Position numbers and translations under genes: made by a program
Source of the DNA: Achromobacter marplatensis
GTDB lineage: Bacteria; Pseudomonadota; Gammaproteobacteria; Burkholderiales; Burkholderiaceae_B
Assembly (NCBI RefSeq): GCF_002209535.1
Contig: NZ_NJIG01000001.1
Location: forward strand, 372,001-436,000
Direction: 5' to 3'
DNA: 64,000 nucleotides
The notes under the pieces: generated by a model
The model's input: the letters and a program-made list of their open reading frames with translations, nothing else
Told to the model about the DNA's origin: nothing
The model's database searches: none
Shown: positions 17,278 through 26,063 of the stretch, piece after piece
Position numbering within the stretch: position 1 is the stretch's first letter
How the letters are laid out: the number at the start of each line of letters is the position of its first letter

Positions 17278-18129
17278 ATGTTTGAAGCTCTCTCGGCAGG
17301 CCTGTTCAACGGCCTGATCTATGCCGCGGTGGCGGTGGGGCTGGCGCTGATCTGGGGCATTACCGACGTCATCAATTTCGCGCACGGCGAATTCCTGATG
17401 TTGGGCATGTATGCCGCCTATTGGCTCTATACCCTGGGTCACATCGACCCCACGATGTCCGCGCCGCTGGTGGCGATCGTGCTCGCTTTCGTCGGTTTCC
17501 TGACCTATGCGCTGATCATCCGGCGCTTGCAGAAAGGGCCGCCCATGGCGGTCATCCTGGCCACCTTCGGCCTTGGGCTGGTGTTGCGCCAGCTCGCTTT
17601 CATCGCCTTTTCCCCCGACTATCGCAGCCTGCCCGACACGCTGGTGTCCGGCAGCGTGACGGTGGCGGGCATTTCACTGGGCCGCCCGCAGGTGGTGACG
17701 GGCCTGATCGCGCTGGTCGTCGTGGTGGCGCTATTTGTGTTGGTGTACCGCACGCGGTGGGGACATGCCCTGCAGGCGGTGGCGGAAGACCGCCAGGTGG
17801 CGGCCCTGGTCGGCATTTCGCCGGACCGGGTCAACGCGCAGGTCTGGATGCTGGGCAGCGCGGCCGTGGGCCTGGCCGGCGCCTTGCTGACTACGTTCTT
17901 CTATGTCTTTCCGTCCGTCGGAACGGTCTTCGGACTGCTGGCGTTCGTGGCGGTGTGCATGGGCGGCTTCGGCTCCCTGCCGGGCGCCTTCATCGCGGGG
18001 ATCCTGATCGGCATCATCGAGGCCATGACGGGCTACTTCGTCGCGCCGGCCTTGAAGACCGTCAGCGTCTTCATCCTGTTCATCCTGGTTCTCTGGTATC
18101 GGCCGCGCGGCCTGTTCGGGCGGTGGTGA
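17278..18129 (+). CDS. Liv-type ABC transporter permease (LivH family)
   Basis: A 283-residue inner-membrane permease starting MFEALSAGLFNGLIYAAVAV, with about eight helices. The LivH motif GLALIWGITDVINFAHGEFL is present near residue 20-40, and the cytoplasmic loop AVAEDRQVAALVGISPDRVN contacts the ATPases. A purine-rich AGGAG lies before the ATG at 17278. One base separates its stop from the start of the next permease gene. Confidence 0.94.
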   Translation: MFEALSAGLFNGLIYAAVAVGLALIWGITDVINFAHGEFLMLGMYAAYWLYTLGHIDPTMSAPLVAIVLAFVGFLTYALIIRRLQKGPPMAVILATFGLGLVLRQLAFIAFSPDYRSLPDTLVSGSVTVAGISLGRPQVVTGLIALVVVVALFVLVYRTRWGHALQAVAEDRQVAALVGISPDRVNAQVWMLGSAAVGLAGALLTTFFYVFPSVGTVFGLLAFVAVCMGGFGSLPGAFIAGILIGIIEAMTGYFVAPALKTVSVFILFILVLWYRPRGLFGRW

Positions 18130-18130
18130 C

Positions 18131-19117
18131 ATGACGACACAGAAAATCGATTCCACGTCCTCGGGCGTGCCGAAATGGCCGATCGCCGTAGCGCTGGGGG
18201 CTACCGCCGTGATGGCGGCGGTGCCGCTGGTGGTGACGGACTCCTTCACCTTGCAGGTGCTGTTGCTGGCGATCATGTTCGGGGCGTTGGGCGCCTGCTG
18301 GAACCTGGTCGGCGGCTTCCTGGGCCGCATTTCGTTCGGGCATAGCGTCTTCGTGGGCGTGGGCGGCTACACCACCTTGCTGCTGCTGCACCATCTGAAG
18401 CTGACGCCCTTGCTTGGCATTCCGCTGGGCGGCGTGATCAGCGCGGCGCTGGCCTGGCTGGTGGGCGGACCCACGTTGCGGCTGTCGGGCCATTACTTCG
18501 CGATGGCTACGATCGCGCTGCTGCAGATCGGCCTGCTGCTGCTGATCAATTGGGAATGGGCGGGGGGCGCGGTCGGGCTGGAGGCGCCGATCGGCGACGC
18601 CGCCTGGATGCTGCTGTTCCGCAGCAAGGTGCCGTACTACTGGATCGCCGTGGGCTTGGCCTTCCTGACGTTCTGCGCCACGTATTTCCTGGTGCATTCC
18701 AAGGCGGGCTTCTACTGGCGGGCCATCAACGGCGACGAGGCGGCTTCGCGCAGCCTGGGCGTGCCCGCCGACCGCTACAAGATGCTGGCCTTCGTGCTAT
18801 CGGCCGGGATGACCGGCGTGTGGGGCGGCTTCTTCGCGATGTACGTGGGCTTCATCGATCCGGAATCCATGTTCAGCCTGACCATGTCGGTGCAGGTCGT
18901 GCTGGTGACGATCCTGGGCGGCGTGGGCACCCTGATCGGCCCCTGGTTGGGCGCAGCGGTGCTGCTGCCGCTGTCGGAAGGCACGCGGGTGCTGTGGGGC
19001 AGTTCAGGCCTGGGCCTGGACCTGCTGATCTTCGGTCTGGCCATCCTGCTCGTCACGATGTTCCTGCCGGGTGGTCTGGTGACATTGAGGAGGCGCCGTG
19101 GCTCTGCTGGACGTTAA
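18131..19117 (+). CDS. Liv-type ABC transporter permease (LivM family)
   Basis: A 328-residue membrane protein with about ten helices. The LivM hallmark LGACWNLVGGFLGRISFGHS lies at ~residue 55-75 and the EAA-like loop NGDEAASRSLGVPADRYKML at ~200-220. It forms the channel with the LivH-type protein. Its 3' end overlaps the start of the ATPase gene by 20 bp. Confidence 0.94.
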   Translation: MTTQKIDSTSSGVPKWPIAVALGATAVMAAVPLVVTDSFTLQVLLLAIMFGALGACWNLVGGFLGRISFGHSVFVGVGGYTTLLLLHHLKLTPLLGIPLGGVISAALAWLVGGPTLRLSGHYFAMATIALLQIGLLLLINWEWAGGAVGLEAPIGDAAWMLLFRSKVPYYWIAVGLAFLTFCATYFLVHSKAGFYWRAINGDEAASRSLGVPADRYKMLAFVLSAGMTGVWGGFFAMYVGFIDPESMFSLTMSVQVVLVTILGGVGTLIGPWLGAAVLLPLSEGTRVLWGSSGLGLDLLIFGLAILLVTMFLPGGLVTLRRRRGSAGR

Positions 19118-19820
19118 CAATCTGACCAAGCGCTTTGGCGGCCTGGTCGCGAACAAGGACATTTCGCTGTCGGTGGAGGCGGGCGAAATCGTCGCCATCA
19201 TCGGCCCCAACGGCGCCGGCAAGAGCACGCTGTTCAACGGCCTGGTCGGCCACCACGAACCCACCTCCGGCACGGTCAGCTTCAACGGCCGGTCCATGAT
19301 CGGCCTGCGGCCGGAGCAGGTGGCCGCGCTGGGCCTGGTGCGCACCTATCAGATCCCGCGCAGCTTCGGGCAGATGACCGTGCTGGAGAACGCCATGGTC
19401 GGTGCGCTGTTGCGCCATCCGCGACTGCCGGACGCGCGCCGCGAGTCGGCGCGGGTGCTGGAACTGGTGGGGCTGGCCGACCGCGCCGACGTGAAGGCGG
19501 CGGATCTGAACGTGGCCGGGCAGAAGCGGGTGGAGCTGGCGCGTGCGTTGGCGACGGAACCGCGCATGCTGCTGCTGGACGAAGTGGCGGGCGGCCTGAA
19601 CCCGGCTGAAGCCATCGCCTTGGCGGAAATCCTGCGCGGCATCCACGCCGCCGGGGTCACGCTGATCATCGTCGAGCACGTGCTGGAAGTGGTCATGCGC
19701 CTGGCGCAGCGGGTGCTGGTGTTGAATTTCGGCCAGATGATCGCCGAGGGCGCGCCGCAGGACATCGTCCGCGACCCGGCCGTGATCGAAGCCTATCTGG
19801 GGAGAAAGCACCGTGCCTGA
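19098..19820 (+). CDS. Liv-type ABC transporter ATP-binding protein (LivG family)
   Basis: A 240-residue ATPase with Walker A GPNGAGKST, signature-region LNVAGQKRVELARALATEPR (degenerate LSxGQ typical of some LivG proteins) and Walker B LLLDEVAGGLNPAE. The start is GTG at 19098 with GAGGAGG at 19088-19093, inside the end of the LivM gene, so translation is coupled. Confidence 0.94.
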   Translation: MALLDVNNLTKRFGGLVANKDISLSVEAGEIVAIIGPNGAGKSTLFNGLVGHHEPTSGTVSFNGRSMIGLRPEQVAALGLVRTYQIPRSFGQMTVLENAMVGALLRHPRLPDARRESARVLELVGLADRADVKAADLNVAGQKRVELARALATEPRMLLLDEVAGGLNPAEAIALAEILRGIHAAGVTLIIVEHVLEVVMRLAQRVLVLNFGQMIAEGAPQDIVRDPAVIEAYLGRKHRA

Positions 19821-20532
19821 CGTGATGCTGCAAGTCGAGAACCTGAGCGTGGCCTATGGCGGCGTTCAGGCGGTGCGGGGCGTGTCCCTGGAAGTGCGCA
19901 AAGGCGAGATCGCGGCCTTGCTGGGGGCCAACGGCGCGGGCAAGTCCAGCACCTTGTTGGCCACCATCGGATCGGTCAAACCGAAGGAAGGGCGCGTCAT
20001 CTTCGAAGGGCGCGAGATCACGGGCACGCCGCCCGACAAGCTGGTGACGCAGGGTATCGCGATGATCCCGGAAGGTGCACGCGTGTTCGCGCGCCAACCC
20101 GTGGAGCAGAACCTGCGCCTGGGCGCCTATACGGTGCGCGACGAGCGCGTCTACCGCGATCGCCTGGAGCGGGTCTACACCCTGTTTCCCCGCTTGAAGG
20201 AACGCCGCGAGCAACTGGCTGGCACCATGTCCGGCGGGGAACGCCAGATGCTGGCCATCGGACGCGCGCTGATGAGCGGCCCGCGCCTGCTGCTGATCGA
20301 TGAGCCCAGCCTGGGTTTGTCGCCCTTGCTGGTCGAGCAGGTGTTCGATGCGCTTGCCGCCTTGAACCGCGATGACGGCTTGTCGGTGTTGCTGGTCGAG
20401 CAGAACATGGCGCAGGCGCTGGAAGTCGCCGCACGCGCCTATGTGATGCAAAGCGGTCGCGTGGCGCTGTCGGGAAATGCCGCGGAACTGGCGGCCTCCG
20501 ACGAGGTCCGCAAGGCCTACCTGGGCATGTAG
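19813..20532 (+). CDS. Liv-type ABC transporter ATP-binding protein (LivF family)
   Basis: A 239-residue ATPase with Walker A GANGAGKSS, the LivF-specific MIPEGARVFARQPVEQNLRL, signature MSGGERQMLAIGRALM and Walker B LLLIDEPSLGLSPLL. GTG start at 19813 overlaps the LivG gene by 8 bp and follows GGAGAAAG. It is the last gene of the operon, and a bidirectional terminator follows. Confidence 0.94.
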   Translation: MPDVMLQVENLSVAYGGVQAVRGVSLEVRKGEIAALLGANGAGKSSTLLATIGSVKPKEGRVIFEGREITGTPPDKLVTQGIAMIPEGARVFARQPVEQNLRLGAYTVRDERVYRDRLERVYTLFPRLKERREQLAGTMSGGERQMLAIGRALMSGPRLLLIDEPSLGLSPLLVEQVFDALAALNRDDGLSVLLVEQNMAQALEVAARAYVMQSGRVALSGNAAELAASDEVRKAYLGM

Positions 20533-20625
20533 GATGGGGGTAGCGTGAGCAGCCTGGATGAAGAACACTGACATCCAGCGCGCGTAACCCATCAGGCAGC
20601 GCTCCCGCGCACGTCGCAAGCAAAG

Positions 20626-20653
20626 AAAAGCCCATCGCAAGCGATGGGCTTTT
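20626..20653. terminator. bidirectional terminator between Liv operon and porin gene
   Basis: AAAAGCCCATCGC (20626-20638) and GCGATGGGCTTTT (20641-20653) form a perfect 13-bp stem with a two-base gap, and A/T runs at the ends serve both strands. It lies between the convergent LivF and porin genes. Confidence 0.88.
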
Positions 20654-20690
20654 CAATGCGGCCGGGGGTAGGCCTTGAGGCGGACAGGTC

Positions 20691-21764
20691 TTAGAAGATG
20701 TGGCGGAAGCCCACGGCTGCGCCGACCTGGTTGCTCTTGCCGGCGATTTCGCCGCTTGCGGCATCGCTGACCTTGTTCCAGTCGACGGTACCGTAGACTT
20801 GCGAGCGCTTGGACAGCGAGTATTCTGCCACCGCGACCAGCGCGTAGCGCTTGCCCTTGTCGCCGTCCGTGACCACGTTCTTGCTCTGGTCGTAGTAGCC
20901 GGCGCCGGTGATGGCCCAGCGCGGGGTGGCCTGCCAGGTCACGCCGGCGAAGTAGCCGTTGTCCTTGCGGTCCAGGCCCGAGGCGGTGGTGGTGCCGCCC
21001 ATGACGGCGTTAACCCAGCCCGTTTCGTCACGGCCGTTGAAGTAGCCGGCAAACACCTTGGCGCCGTCGAACTGATAGGACGCGTTCAAGTTCCAGACGC
21101 GCTGGCGCAAATCGGAATTGCCGCCGTCGTAGGTCTGCTGGTAGGCAGCGCCCAGGCCGAATTGGCCGATCATGTAGCGCAGGCTGGCGCCGTACTGCTG
21201 GCCGGCCTTGTGGTCTTCCCAGCTTTCGCCGTTAGCCCAGGACAATGCCAGATCCAGGTCGCCGAGCTTGTTGGCGTACTTGGTCATGTTGTTGGTGCGC
21301 ACACGCGACATGGCGGCGGGCAGCCAGGCGTTCTGGTCGTAGTTGCCGACGGTCAGCGGGTCGAAATGGTCGGCCAGCAGGTCGAACATCGGGGTGTTTT
21401 GCAGACCCAGGGTCAACTGGCCGATGTTGCCTCCATCAAGGCCGACGTAGGCCAGACGGCCGAACGTCTTGCCGGCGGCCGACGAGTTGCCGTTCTGCAT
21501 GTTGAAGCCGTTTTCCAGGCGGAAGAAGGCACGGTTACCGTTGCCCAGGTCTTCCGAGCCGCGCAGGCCCCAGCGGCTGTTGGAGATGGCGCCGTTTTCC
21601 ATCGAGACGCGGCTGCCTTCCTGGCCGACGCTGCCGGCGCTGGTGTTCAGGTAGCGGATGCTGACGTCGGCGATACCGTACAGGGTGACGCTGGTTTCAG
21701 CCGAAGCCGTGCCGGCGGCCAGACCAAGGCCTGCGAGGGCGAGGGATAGGGTGATGCGTTTCAC
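20691..21764 (-). CDS. outer-membrane porin, general-diffusion type (OmpC-like, betaproteobacterial)
   Basis: A 357-residue porin. The signal peptide VKRITLSLALAGLGLAAGTA ends at SAE-TSVTLYG, and the mature part begins with the strand TSVTLYGIADVSIRYLN typical of betaproteobacterial porins. SRWGLRGSEDLGNGNRAFFR and the constriction loop with NTPMFDLLADHFDPL follow. The chain ends in phenylalanine (VGFRHIF), the signal for outer-membrane assembly. The start is GTG at 21764 with AGGAGGAG upstream on the minus strand; longer ATG starts are out of step with the signal peptide. It lets small hydrophilic solutes reach the periplasm, where the neighbouring uptake systems act. Confidence 0.95.
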   Translation of the reverse strand: MKRITLSLALAGLGLAAGTASAETSVTLYGIADVSIRYLNTSAGSVGQEGSRVSMENGAISNSRWGLRGSEDLGNGNRAFFRLENGFNMQNGNSSAAGKTFGRLAYVGLDGGNIGQLTLGLQNTPMFDLLADHFDPLTVGNYDQNAWLPAAMSRVRTNNMTKYANKLGDLDLALSWANGESWEDHKAGQQYGASLRYMIGQFGLGAAYQQTYDGGNSDLRQRVWNLNASYQFDGAKVFAGYFNGRDETGWVNAVMGGTTTASGLDRKDNGYFAGVTWQATPRWAITGAGYYDQSKNVVTDGDKGKRYALVAVAEYSLSKRSQVYGTVDWNKVSDAASGEIAGKSNQVGAAVGFRHIF

Positions 21765-22098
21765 TGATGACTCCTCCTGTGTAGCTGTTTTTTGATTGCA
21801 CCGGGCTTGTGGCCGGGTCTGTTGCGCCAGGCGGATCGTCTGACGCTGGGCCGCCGCACCGTCGCTGTGAGTAAGCGCGGGTCCGGAGCATTGGCCCAAA
21901 AGGTACGACTGCGCCACTTTGGTGCAACGTGTAAGCGCCTGGGGATTCTAAAAAAGTTACCGGGTGTGTAGGGCCAATTTTTTTTCGGCGTTTTCCCTGG
22001 TTTACAGATTTCGAAAATAAGCGGTTATTGGAACAATCGTCGGATTGTCCCAAAAAAAACCCCGTTCAGAGAACGGGGTTTCAAGAGGCCGAGATGGG
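21765..22098. other. 334-bp intergenic region upstream of porin
   Basis: The region has the porin's ribosome site next to 21764, an AT-rich stretch at about 21945-22025 that probably includes the porin promoter, a short dyad ACAATC-GTCG-GATTGT at about 22033-22048, and the terminator of the TRAP operon at 22052-22081. I see no gene in it. Confidence 0.5.
22052..22081 (-). terminator. terminator of TRAP operon 2
   Basis: AACCCCGTTC (22058-22067) pairs perfectly with GAACGGGGTT (22071-22080) around AGA. On the minus strand the stem is followed by eight T residues (22052-22059), a canonical intrinsic terminator 18 bp past the DctM stop. Confidence 0.92.
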
Positions 22099-23400
22099 CT
22101 ACAGCGTCATGTGCAGCGGCAGCCACGTCGCGATGCCGGGCACGGCATAGAGCAGCAGCACCGCCAGGATCATCAGGAAGAACATCGGCAGCGAGGCTCG
22201 GGCAATGTAGGGCAGTTCGCGTCCGCTCATGCCCGACAGCACGAACAGGTTGAAGCCCACCGGCGGCGTGATCTGTGCCATTTCCACCACGAATACGATG
22301 AAGATGCCGAACCAGATCAGGTCGATGCCAGCCGCCTGCACCGTCGGCAGCAACACGCCCATGGTCAGCACCACGATCGAAATGCCATCCAGGAAGCAGC
22401 CCAGGATGATGAAGAACACCATCAGCGCCATGATCAGCCAGAACTGCGACAGGCCCAGGCCCCCGATCCATTCCGCCAGCGCGCGAGGCAGGCCGATATA
22501 GCCCATGGCCAGGGTCAGGAACTGCGCACCCGCCAGAATCAGTGCAATCATGCAGTACAGGCGCGTGGCGCCCAGCAGCGATTGCTTGAAGGTGGACCGA
22601 TTCAGCGACCCTTGCAGCGCCGACAGGATCAGCGCGCCGACGACGCCTACCGCAGCGGCTTCCGTCGCCGTGGCGATGCCGGAGTAGATCGAACCGAGCA
22701 CCGCACCGATCAGCAGCATCACCGGAATCAGATGGCGCGACTGCGACAACTTGCGCATGAACGACATGCCCGGATCCGCCGCCGGCACCTGGCCGGGATT
22801 GCGGATGGCCCACCAGGCGATGTAGCCGCTGAACAGCAGCGCCAAGACGATGCCCGGCACGATGCCCGCGATGAACAGCTTGGCGATGGACACGTCGGCG
22901 GCCACGCCGTACACGATCATGATGATCGATGGCGGGATCAGCAGCCCCAGCGTGCCCGCGCCGGACAGCGTGCCCAGGATCTTATCCTCGGGGTAGCCGC
23001 GACGGGTCAGTTCGGGGATGGTCATCTTGCCGACGGTGGCGCAGGTGGCAGCCGACGAACCCGACACGGCCGCAAAAATGGCGCAGCCGATCACGTTCGT
23101 GTGCAGCAACCGGCCAGGCAGCCGGTTCAGCCAGGGGGCCAGGCCTTTGAACAGGTCTTCTGACAACCGGGTGCGGAACAGGATTTCTCCCATCCACAGG
23201 AAGAGCGGCAGGGCGGTCAGGGTCCAGCTGGACGAGGCGCCCCAGATGGTGACGGCCATGGCGTCGCCCGCCGGGCGGCTGGAGAAGATCTCCATGCCGA
23301 TCCAGGCCGTGCCCGCCAGTGTCAGGCCGACCCAGACCCCGCAACCCAGCAGGACGAAGATCGAGACGACCAATAAGGTAATGACGAGAAGTTCATTCAT
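22099..23400 (-). CDS. TRAP transporter large permease (DctM family), system 2
   Basis: A 433-residue protein with about twelve helices. It shows the DctM features SSWTLTALPLFLWMGEILFR near the N-terminus, AAVSGSSAATCATVGKMTIPEL, LGLLIPPSIIMIVYG, and the C-terminal EMAQITPPVGFNLFVLSGMS. ATG at 23400 overlaps the end of the DctQ gene by 8 bp. It is only distantly like the DctM of system 1, so the two transporters are not recent copies. Confidence 0.94.
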   Translation of the reverse strand: MNELLVITLLVVSIFVLLGCGVWVGLTLAGTAWIGMEIFSSRPAGDAMAVTIWGASSSWTLTALPLFLWMGEILFRTRLSEDLFKGLAPWLNRLPGRLLHTNVIGCAIFAAVSGSSAATCATVGKMTIPELTRRGYPEDKILGTLSGAGTLGLLIPPSIIMIVYGVAADVSIAKLFIAGIVPGIVLALLFSGYIAWWAIRNPGQVPAADPGMSFMRKLSQSRHLIPVMLLIGAVLGSIYSGIATATEAAAVGVVGALILSALQGSLNRSTFKQSLLGATRLYCMIALILAGAQFLTLAMGYIGLPRALAEWIGGLGLSQFWLIMALMVFFIILGCFLDGISIVVLTMGVLLPTVQAAGIDLIWFGIFIVFVVEMAQITPPVGFNLFVLSGMSGRELPYIARASLPMFFLMILAVLLLYAVPGIATWLPLHMTL

Positions 23401-23893
23401 GGGTTTGCTGCGAAGAGGCGGCGGCCAGACCACGCGAACGGCGGATCAGTTCGTCAATGAGGGCGACCAAAAACAAGACCGTGCCCACCGCCATGCTGGT
23501 CTGGGGGATCCAGAGCGGGGTGGCGTCGTTGGACGTGGAAATGTCGTTGAACTGCCACGAATCGTAGGTCAGCTTGATGCTGAAGAACGCGAAGGCGGCG
23601 GCCAGGAGACATCCGACGGCCAGCGCGAAGATATCCAGCCTGCGGCTAGGGGCGGGGGACAGCGAATTCAGGATCAGCGTCACGCGGATGTGTTCGCCGT
23701 GCTTGAACGTGCTGGCCAGTGCGAGAAATCCCGCTGCGGCCATGAAGTACCCGGCGTAGGCGTCGGTGCCTGGGATGTTCAGGCTGAGCTGGCGGGCGAT
23801 GATCGCCGCCAGCACCGACACCAGCACGCCGATCGTGCACAAGCCGGCCAACAGGCCGGCCGCGCCGTAAAGACCATCTAGAAAGCGGCGCAT
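23393..23893 (-). CDS. TRAP transporter small permease (DctQ family), system 2
   Basis: A 166-residue membrane protein with four hydrophobic segments and the DctQ pattern (IIARQLSLNIPGTDAYAGYF early; NDATPLWIPQTSMAVGTVLF late). It lies between the binding-protein gene (7-bp gap) and the large permease gene (8-bp overlap) in a three-gene operon. It starts at ATG 23893. Confidence 0.92.
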   Translation of the reverse strand: MRRFLDGLYGAAGLLAGLCTIGVLVSVLAAIIARQLSLNIPGTDAYAGYFMAAAGFLALASTFKHGEHIRVTLILNSLSPAPSRRLDIFALAVGCLLAAAFAFFSIKLTYDSWQFNDISTSNDATPLWIPQTSMAVGTVLFLVALIDELIRRSRGLAAASSQQTHE

Positions 23894-23900
23894 GGCGATA

Positions 23901-24875
23901 TCACTGCTTCTTGTAGGCGTCGATCATGGCTTGGCCGTCGGCACCCGCCTTCTTCAGCCAGTCATCCAGCATGCGCTTGCCGATCACCGACAGGCCTTCC
24001 TTCAACTCCACCGTGGGCTTGATGGTTTCCATGCCGTTCTTGGCCAGCTCTTCCTGGTACCACTTGTTCTTTTCCTGCGACAGCTTCCAGCCGCGTTCCT
24101 CGGCCTGCGCACCGGCCTTCTTCAAGGCTTCCTGCGTAGCCGGATCCAGCGCTTCGAACGCCTTCTTGTTCACGATGATGGCGTTCTTGGGCAACCAGGC
24201 CTGCGTGTCGTAGAACTTCTTGATGTACTCATACGTCTTGGTGTCGTAGCCGGTGGAAGCCGACGACATGTAGGAATCGATCACGCCCGTGGCCAGCGCC
24301 TGGGCAAGTTCAGCCTGCTGCACCGTGACCGGTTGCGCGCCGACCAATTCGGCGATCTTGGCCGTGACCGGGCTGTAAGCGCGCCACTTCAGGCCCTTCA
24401 TGTCGTTGATCTGCTTGATGTCGCGGTTGGCGAAGATGCCTTGGGGCGGCCATGCCACGGCGTACAGCAGGGTCATGCCTTGGGAGGCCAGCTTCTTTTC
24501 CAGGAACGGCTTCTGCGCCTGGTACAGCTTGAACGAGGCGTCGTAGCCGGTCGCCAGGAAGGGCAGTCCGTCCAGTTCGTAGATCGGGTCTTCGTTGGCG
24601 AAGTTGGTCAACAGGATTTCGCCGATCTGCGCCTGATTGCCTTGCACCGCGCGCTTGATTTCCGGCGCTTTGTACAGCGAGGCGTTGTTGTGCAACTGGA
24701 TCTTGAGCTTGCCTTGCGACAGCGTGTCCACATCCTTGATGAAGGTCGTGAGGTTTTCAACGTGGAAGTTGCTGGCCGGGTAAGCGCTGGGCAGGTCCCA
24801 CTTGGTTTGTGCCTGTGCGCCCGCGCTGAACGCCAGGATGATGCTGCCAGCCAGCAGCGAGATTTTCTTGTACAT
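23901..24875 (-). CDS. TRAP transporter substrate-binding protein (DctP family), system 2
   Basis: A 324-residue periplasmic protein with signal peptide MYKKISLLAGSIILAFSAGA ending AQA-QTKWD. Family markers include VENLTTFIKDVDTLSQGKLK, the central INDMKGLKWRAYSPVTAKIA with the carboxylate-binding arginine, and VTVQQAELAQALATGVIDSY. AAGAAGGA precedes the ATG at 24875. It is the first gene of the leftward TRAP operon and is divergent from nudC (279 bp between starts). Ligand unknown, likely an organic acid. Confidence 0.93.
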   Translation of the reverse strand: MYKKISLLAGSIILAFSAGAQAQTKWDLPSAYPASNFHVENLTTFIKDVDTLSQGKLKIQLHNNASLYKAPEIKRAVQGNQAQIGEILLTNFANEDPIYELDGLPFLATGYDASFKLYQAQKPFLEKKLASQGMTLLYAVAWPPQGIFANRDIKQINDMKGLKWRAYSPVTAKIAELVGAQPVTVQQAELAQALATGVIDSYMSSASTGYDTKTYEYIKKFYDTQAWLPKNAIIVNKKAFEALDPATQEALKKAGAQAEERGWKLSQEKNKWYQEELAKNGMETIKPTVELKEGLSVIGKRMLDDWLKKAGADGQAMIDAYKKQ

Positions 24876-25154
24876 GGGGTGGTCCTTCTTTGCGAATGGT
24901 GAAGACGGGTTGTGCCCGATAGGCATTGCGAAAAAGACGGCTGCGCCGCCGAGGCTCGGCTTGAAAGCCGTGCCATTCTAGGGTGCTGCGCGGCAACAAC
25001 GCGCACAAAAAAAGGCGTTTTACGGGTTAATCCTAAGCTGGCCATAGCGAGGTGATTGAAGGTTGAATCTTTTTTCGTCGCGCCACCGCCACGCATCCGG
25101 GCGGACGTTTTTCTTCTAAGATTGCAAGATCGAAAACGTAGTGCAGAGGCTTGT

Positions 25155-25925
25155 GTGAATTTCGTATTCCGCCGTGATGAGTTGCTGGTCCAAGAGACGT
25201 CCAGCGTGTTGCCGGACACGGCGTTATGCGAACGGATCGGCGTGCCGCCCACGGCGCTGCAGCCGGTGTGGATTGCGCCCGATTCGCCTTACCGCACCGT
25301 CCATGTCGATCCCGGCCTGGAAGCGCCCGAAGGCTACGCCTTCAAGAAGCTGCGTTCGCTGTTCGGCGTACTGGACGATGAGCGCATGGCGCTGGCGGGC
25401 CGCGCCTACCAGATCGCCGAATGGGCGCGCACGCACCGGTTCTGCGGCGTTTGCGGGACGCCGGCCGAACGCGTCGCGCACGAGTTCTGCCTGCGTTGCC
25501 CGTCCTGTGGCTTCTCGGCCTATCCGCGCATTTCGCCCGCCATGATGGTGCTGATCCGCAAGGGCGACAGCATTCTGCTGGCCCGCCACACCACCACCGC
25601 TACGTCGCGCTACACGGCGCTGGCGGGTTTCGTCGAGCCGGGCGAAAGCATCGAACAGACCGTGCACCGCGAAGTCTTCGAAGAGGTCGGTCTGAAGGTC
25701 GGCAACCTGCAGTACTTCGGCAGCCAGCCCTGGCCGTTCCCGCATTCGCTGATGGTCGCCTTCACGGCCGACTACGTATCGGGCGACATCCGCGTGCAGG
25801 AAGACGAGATAGCGGACGCGCGTTGGTTCGGTCCAGGCGACCCCATGCCCGACATAGCGCCCCGTATTTCGATCGCCGGCTGGTTGATCCGCGCCAATCT
25901 GCCCATGGGTTGGTCGGCGCCCTGA
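25155..25925 (+). CDS. nudC: NAD(+)/NADH diphosphatase (NudC)
   Basis: A Nudix hydrolase that cleaves NADH to NMNH and AMP and, in well-studied bacteria, removes NAD caps from RNA 5' ends. From GTG 25155 it has 256 residues, the usual length. Zinc-finger cysteines are Cys97/Cys100 and Cys115/Cys118; the Nudix box is GFVEPGES...REVFEEVG at ~159-180; and the NudC-specific SQPWPFPHS is at ~190-198. An AGAGG six bases before supports GTG 25155. A TTG at 25056 would add 33 residues that begin MKVESFFVAPPPR and is a weaker choice. Confidence 0.93.
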   Translation: MNFVFRRDELLVQETSSVLPDTALCERIGVPPTALQPVWIAPDSPYRTVHVDPGLEAPEGYAFKKLRSLFGVLDDERMALAGRAYQIAEWARTHRFCGVCGTPAERVAHEFCLRCPSCGFSAYPRISPAMMVLIRKGDSILLARHTTTATSRYTALAGFVEPGESIEQTVHREVFEEVGLKVGNLQYFGSQPWPFPHSLMVAFTADYVSGDIRVQEDEIADARWFGPGDPMPDIAPRISIAGWLIRANLPMGWSAP

Positions 25926-25999
25926 TTTCGTGAATTCGCCAGGCAGGCGCTAGGGGATTTCCCTCGAAATGGGGGTTTCCTGCGGCCAAATGATCATTT

Positions 26000-26022
26000 T
26001 TTATGGATGAACTATCCATAAA
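26000..26022. promoter_or_regulatory. inverted repeat TTTATGGAT-N5-ATCCATAAA, candidate operator
   Basis: A perfect 9-bp inverted repeat with spacer GAACT lies 41 bp upstream of the MarR-like gene. It is in a markedly AT-rich stretch that should also hold the promoter, so a bound regulator would block transcription. Autoregulation by the 26064 product is the natural inference. Confidence 0.65.
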
Positions 26023-26063
26023 TTATTAGTATTTCGCTCAAGTTAACTTGGCTTGCGCCTTCC

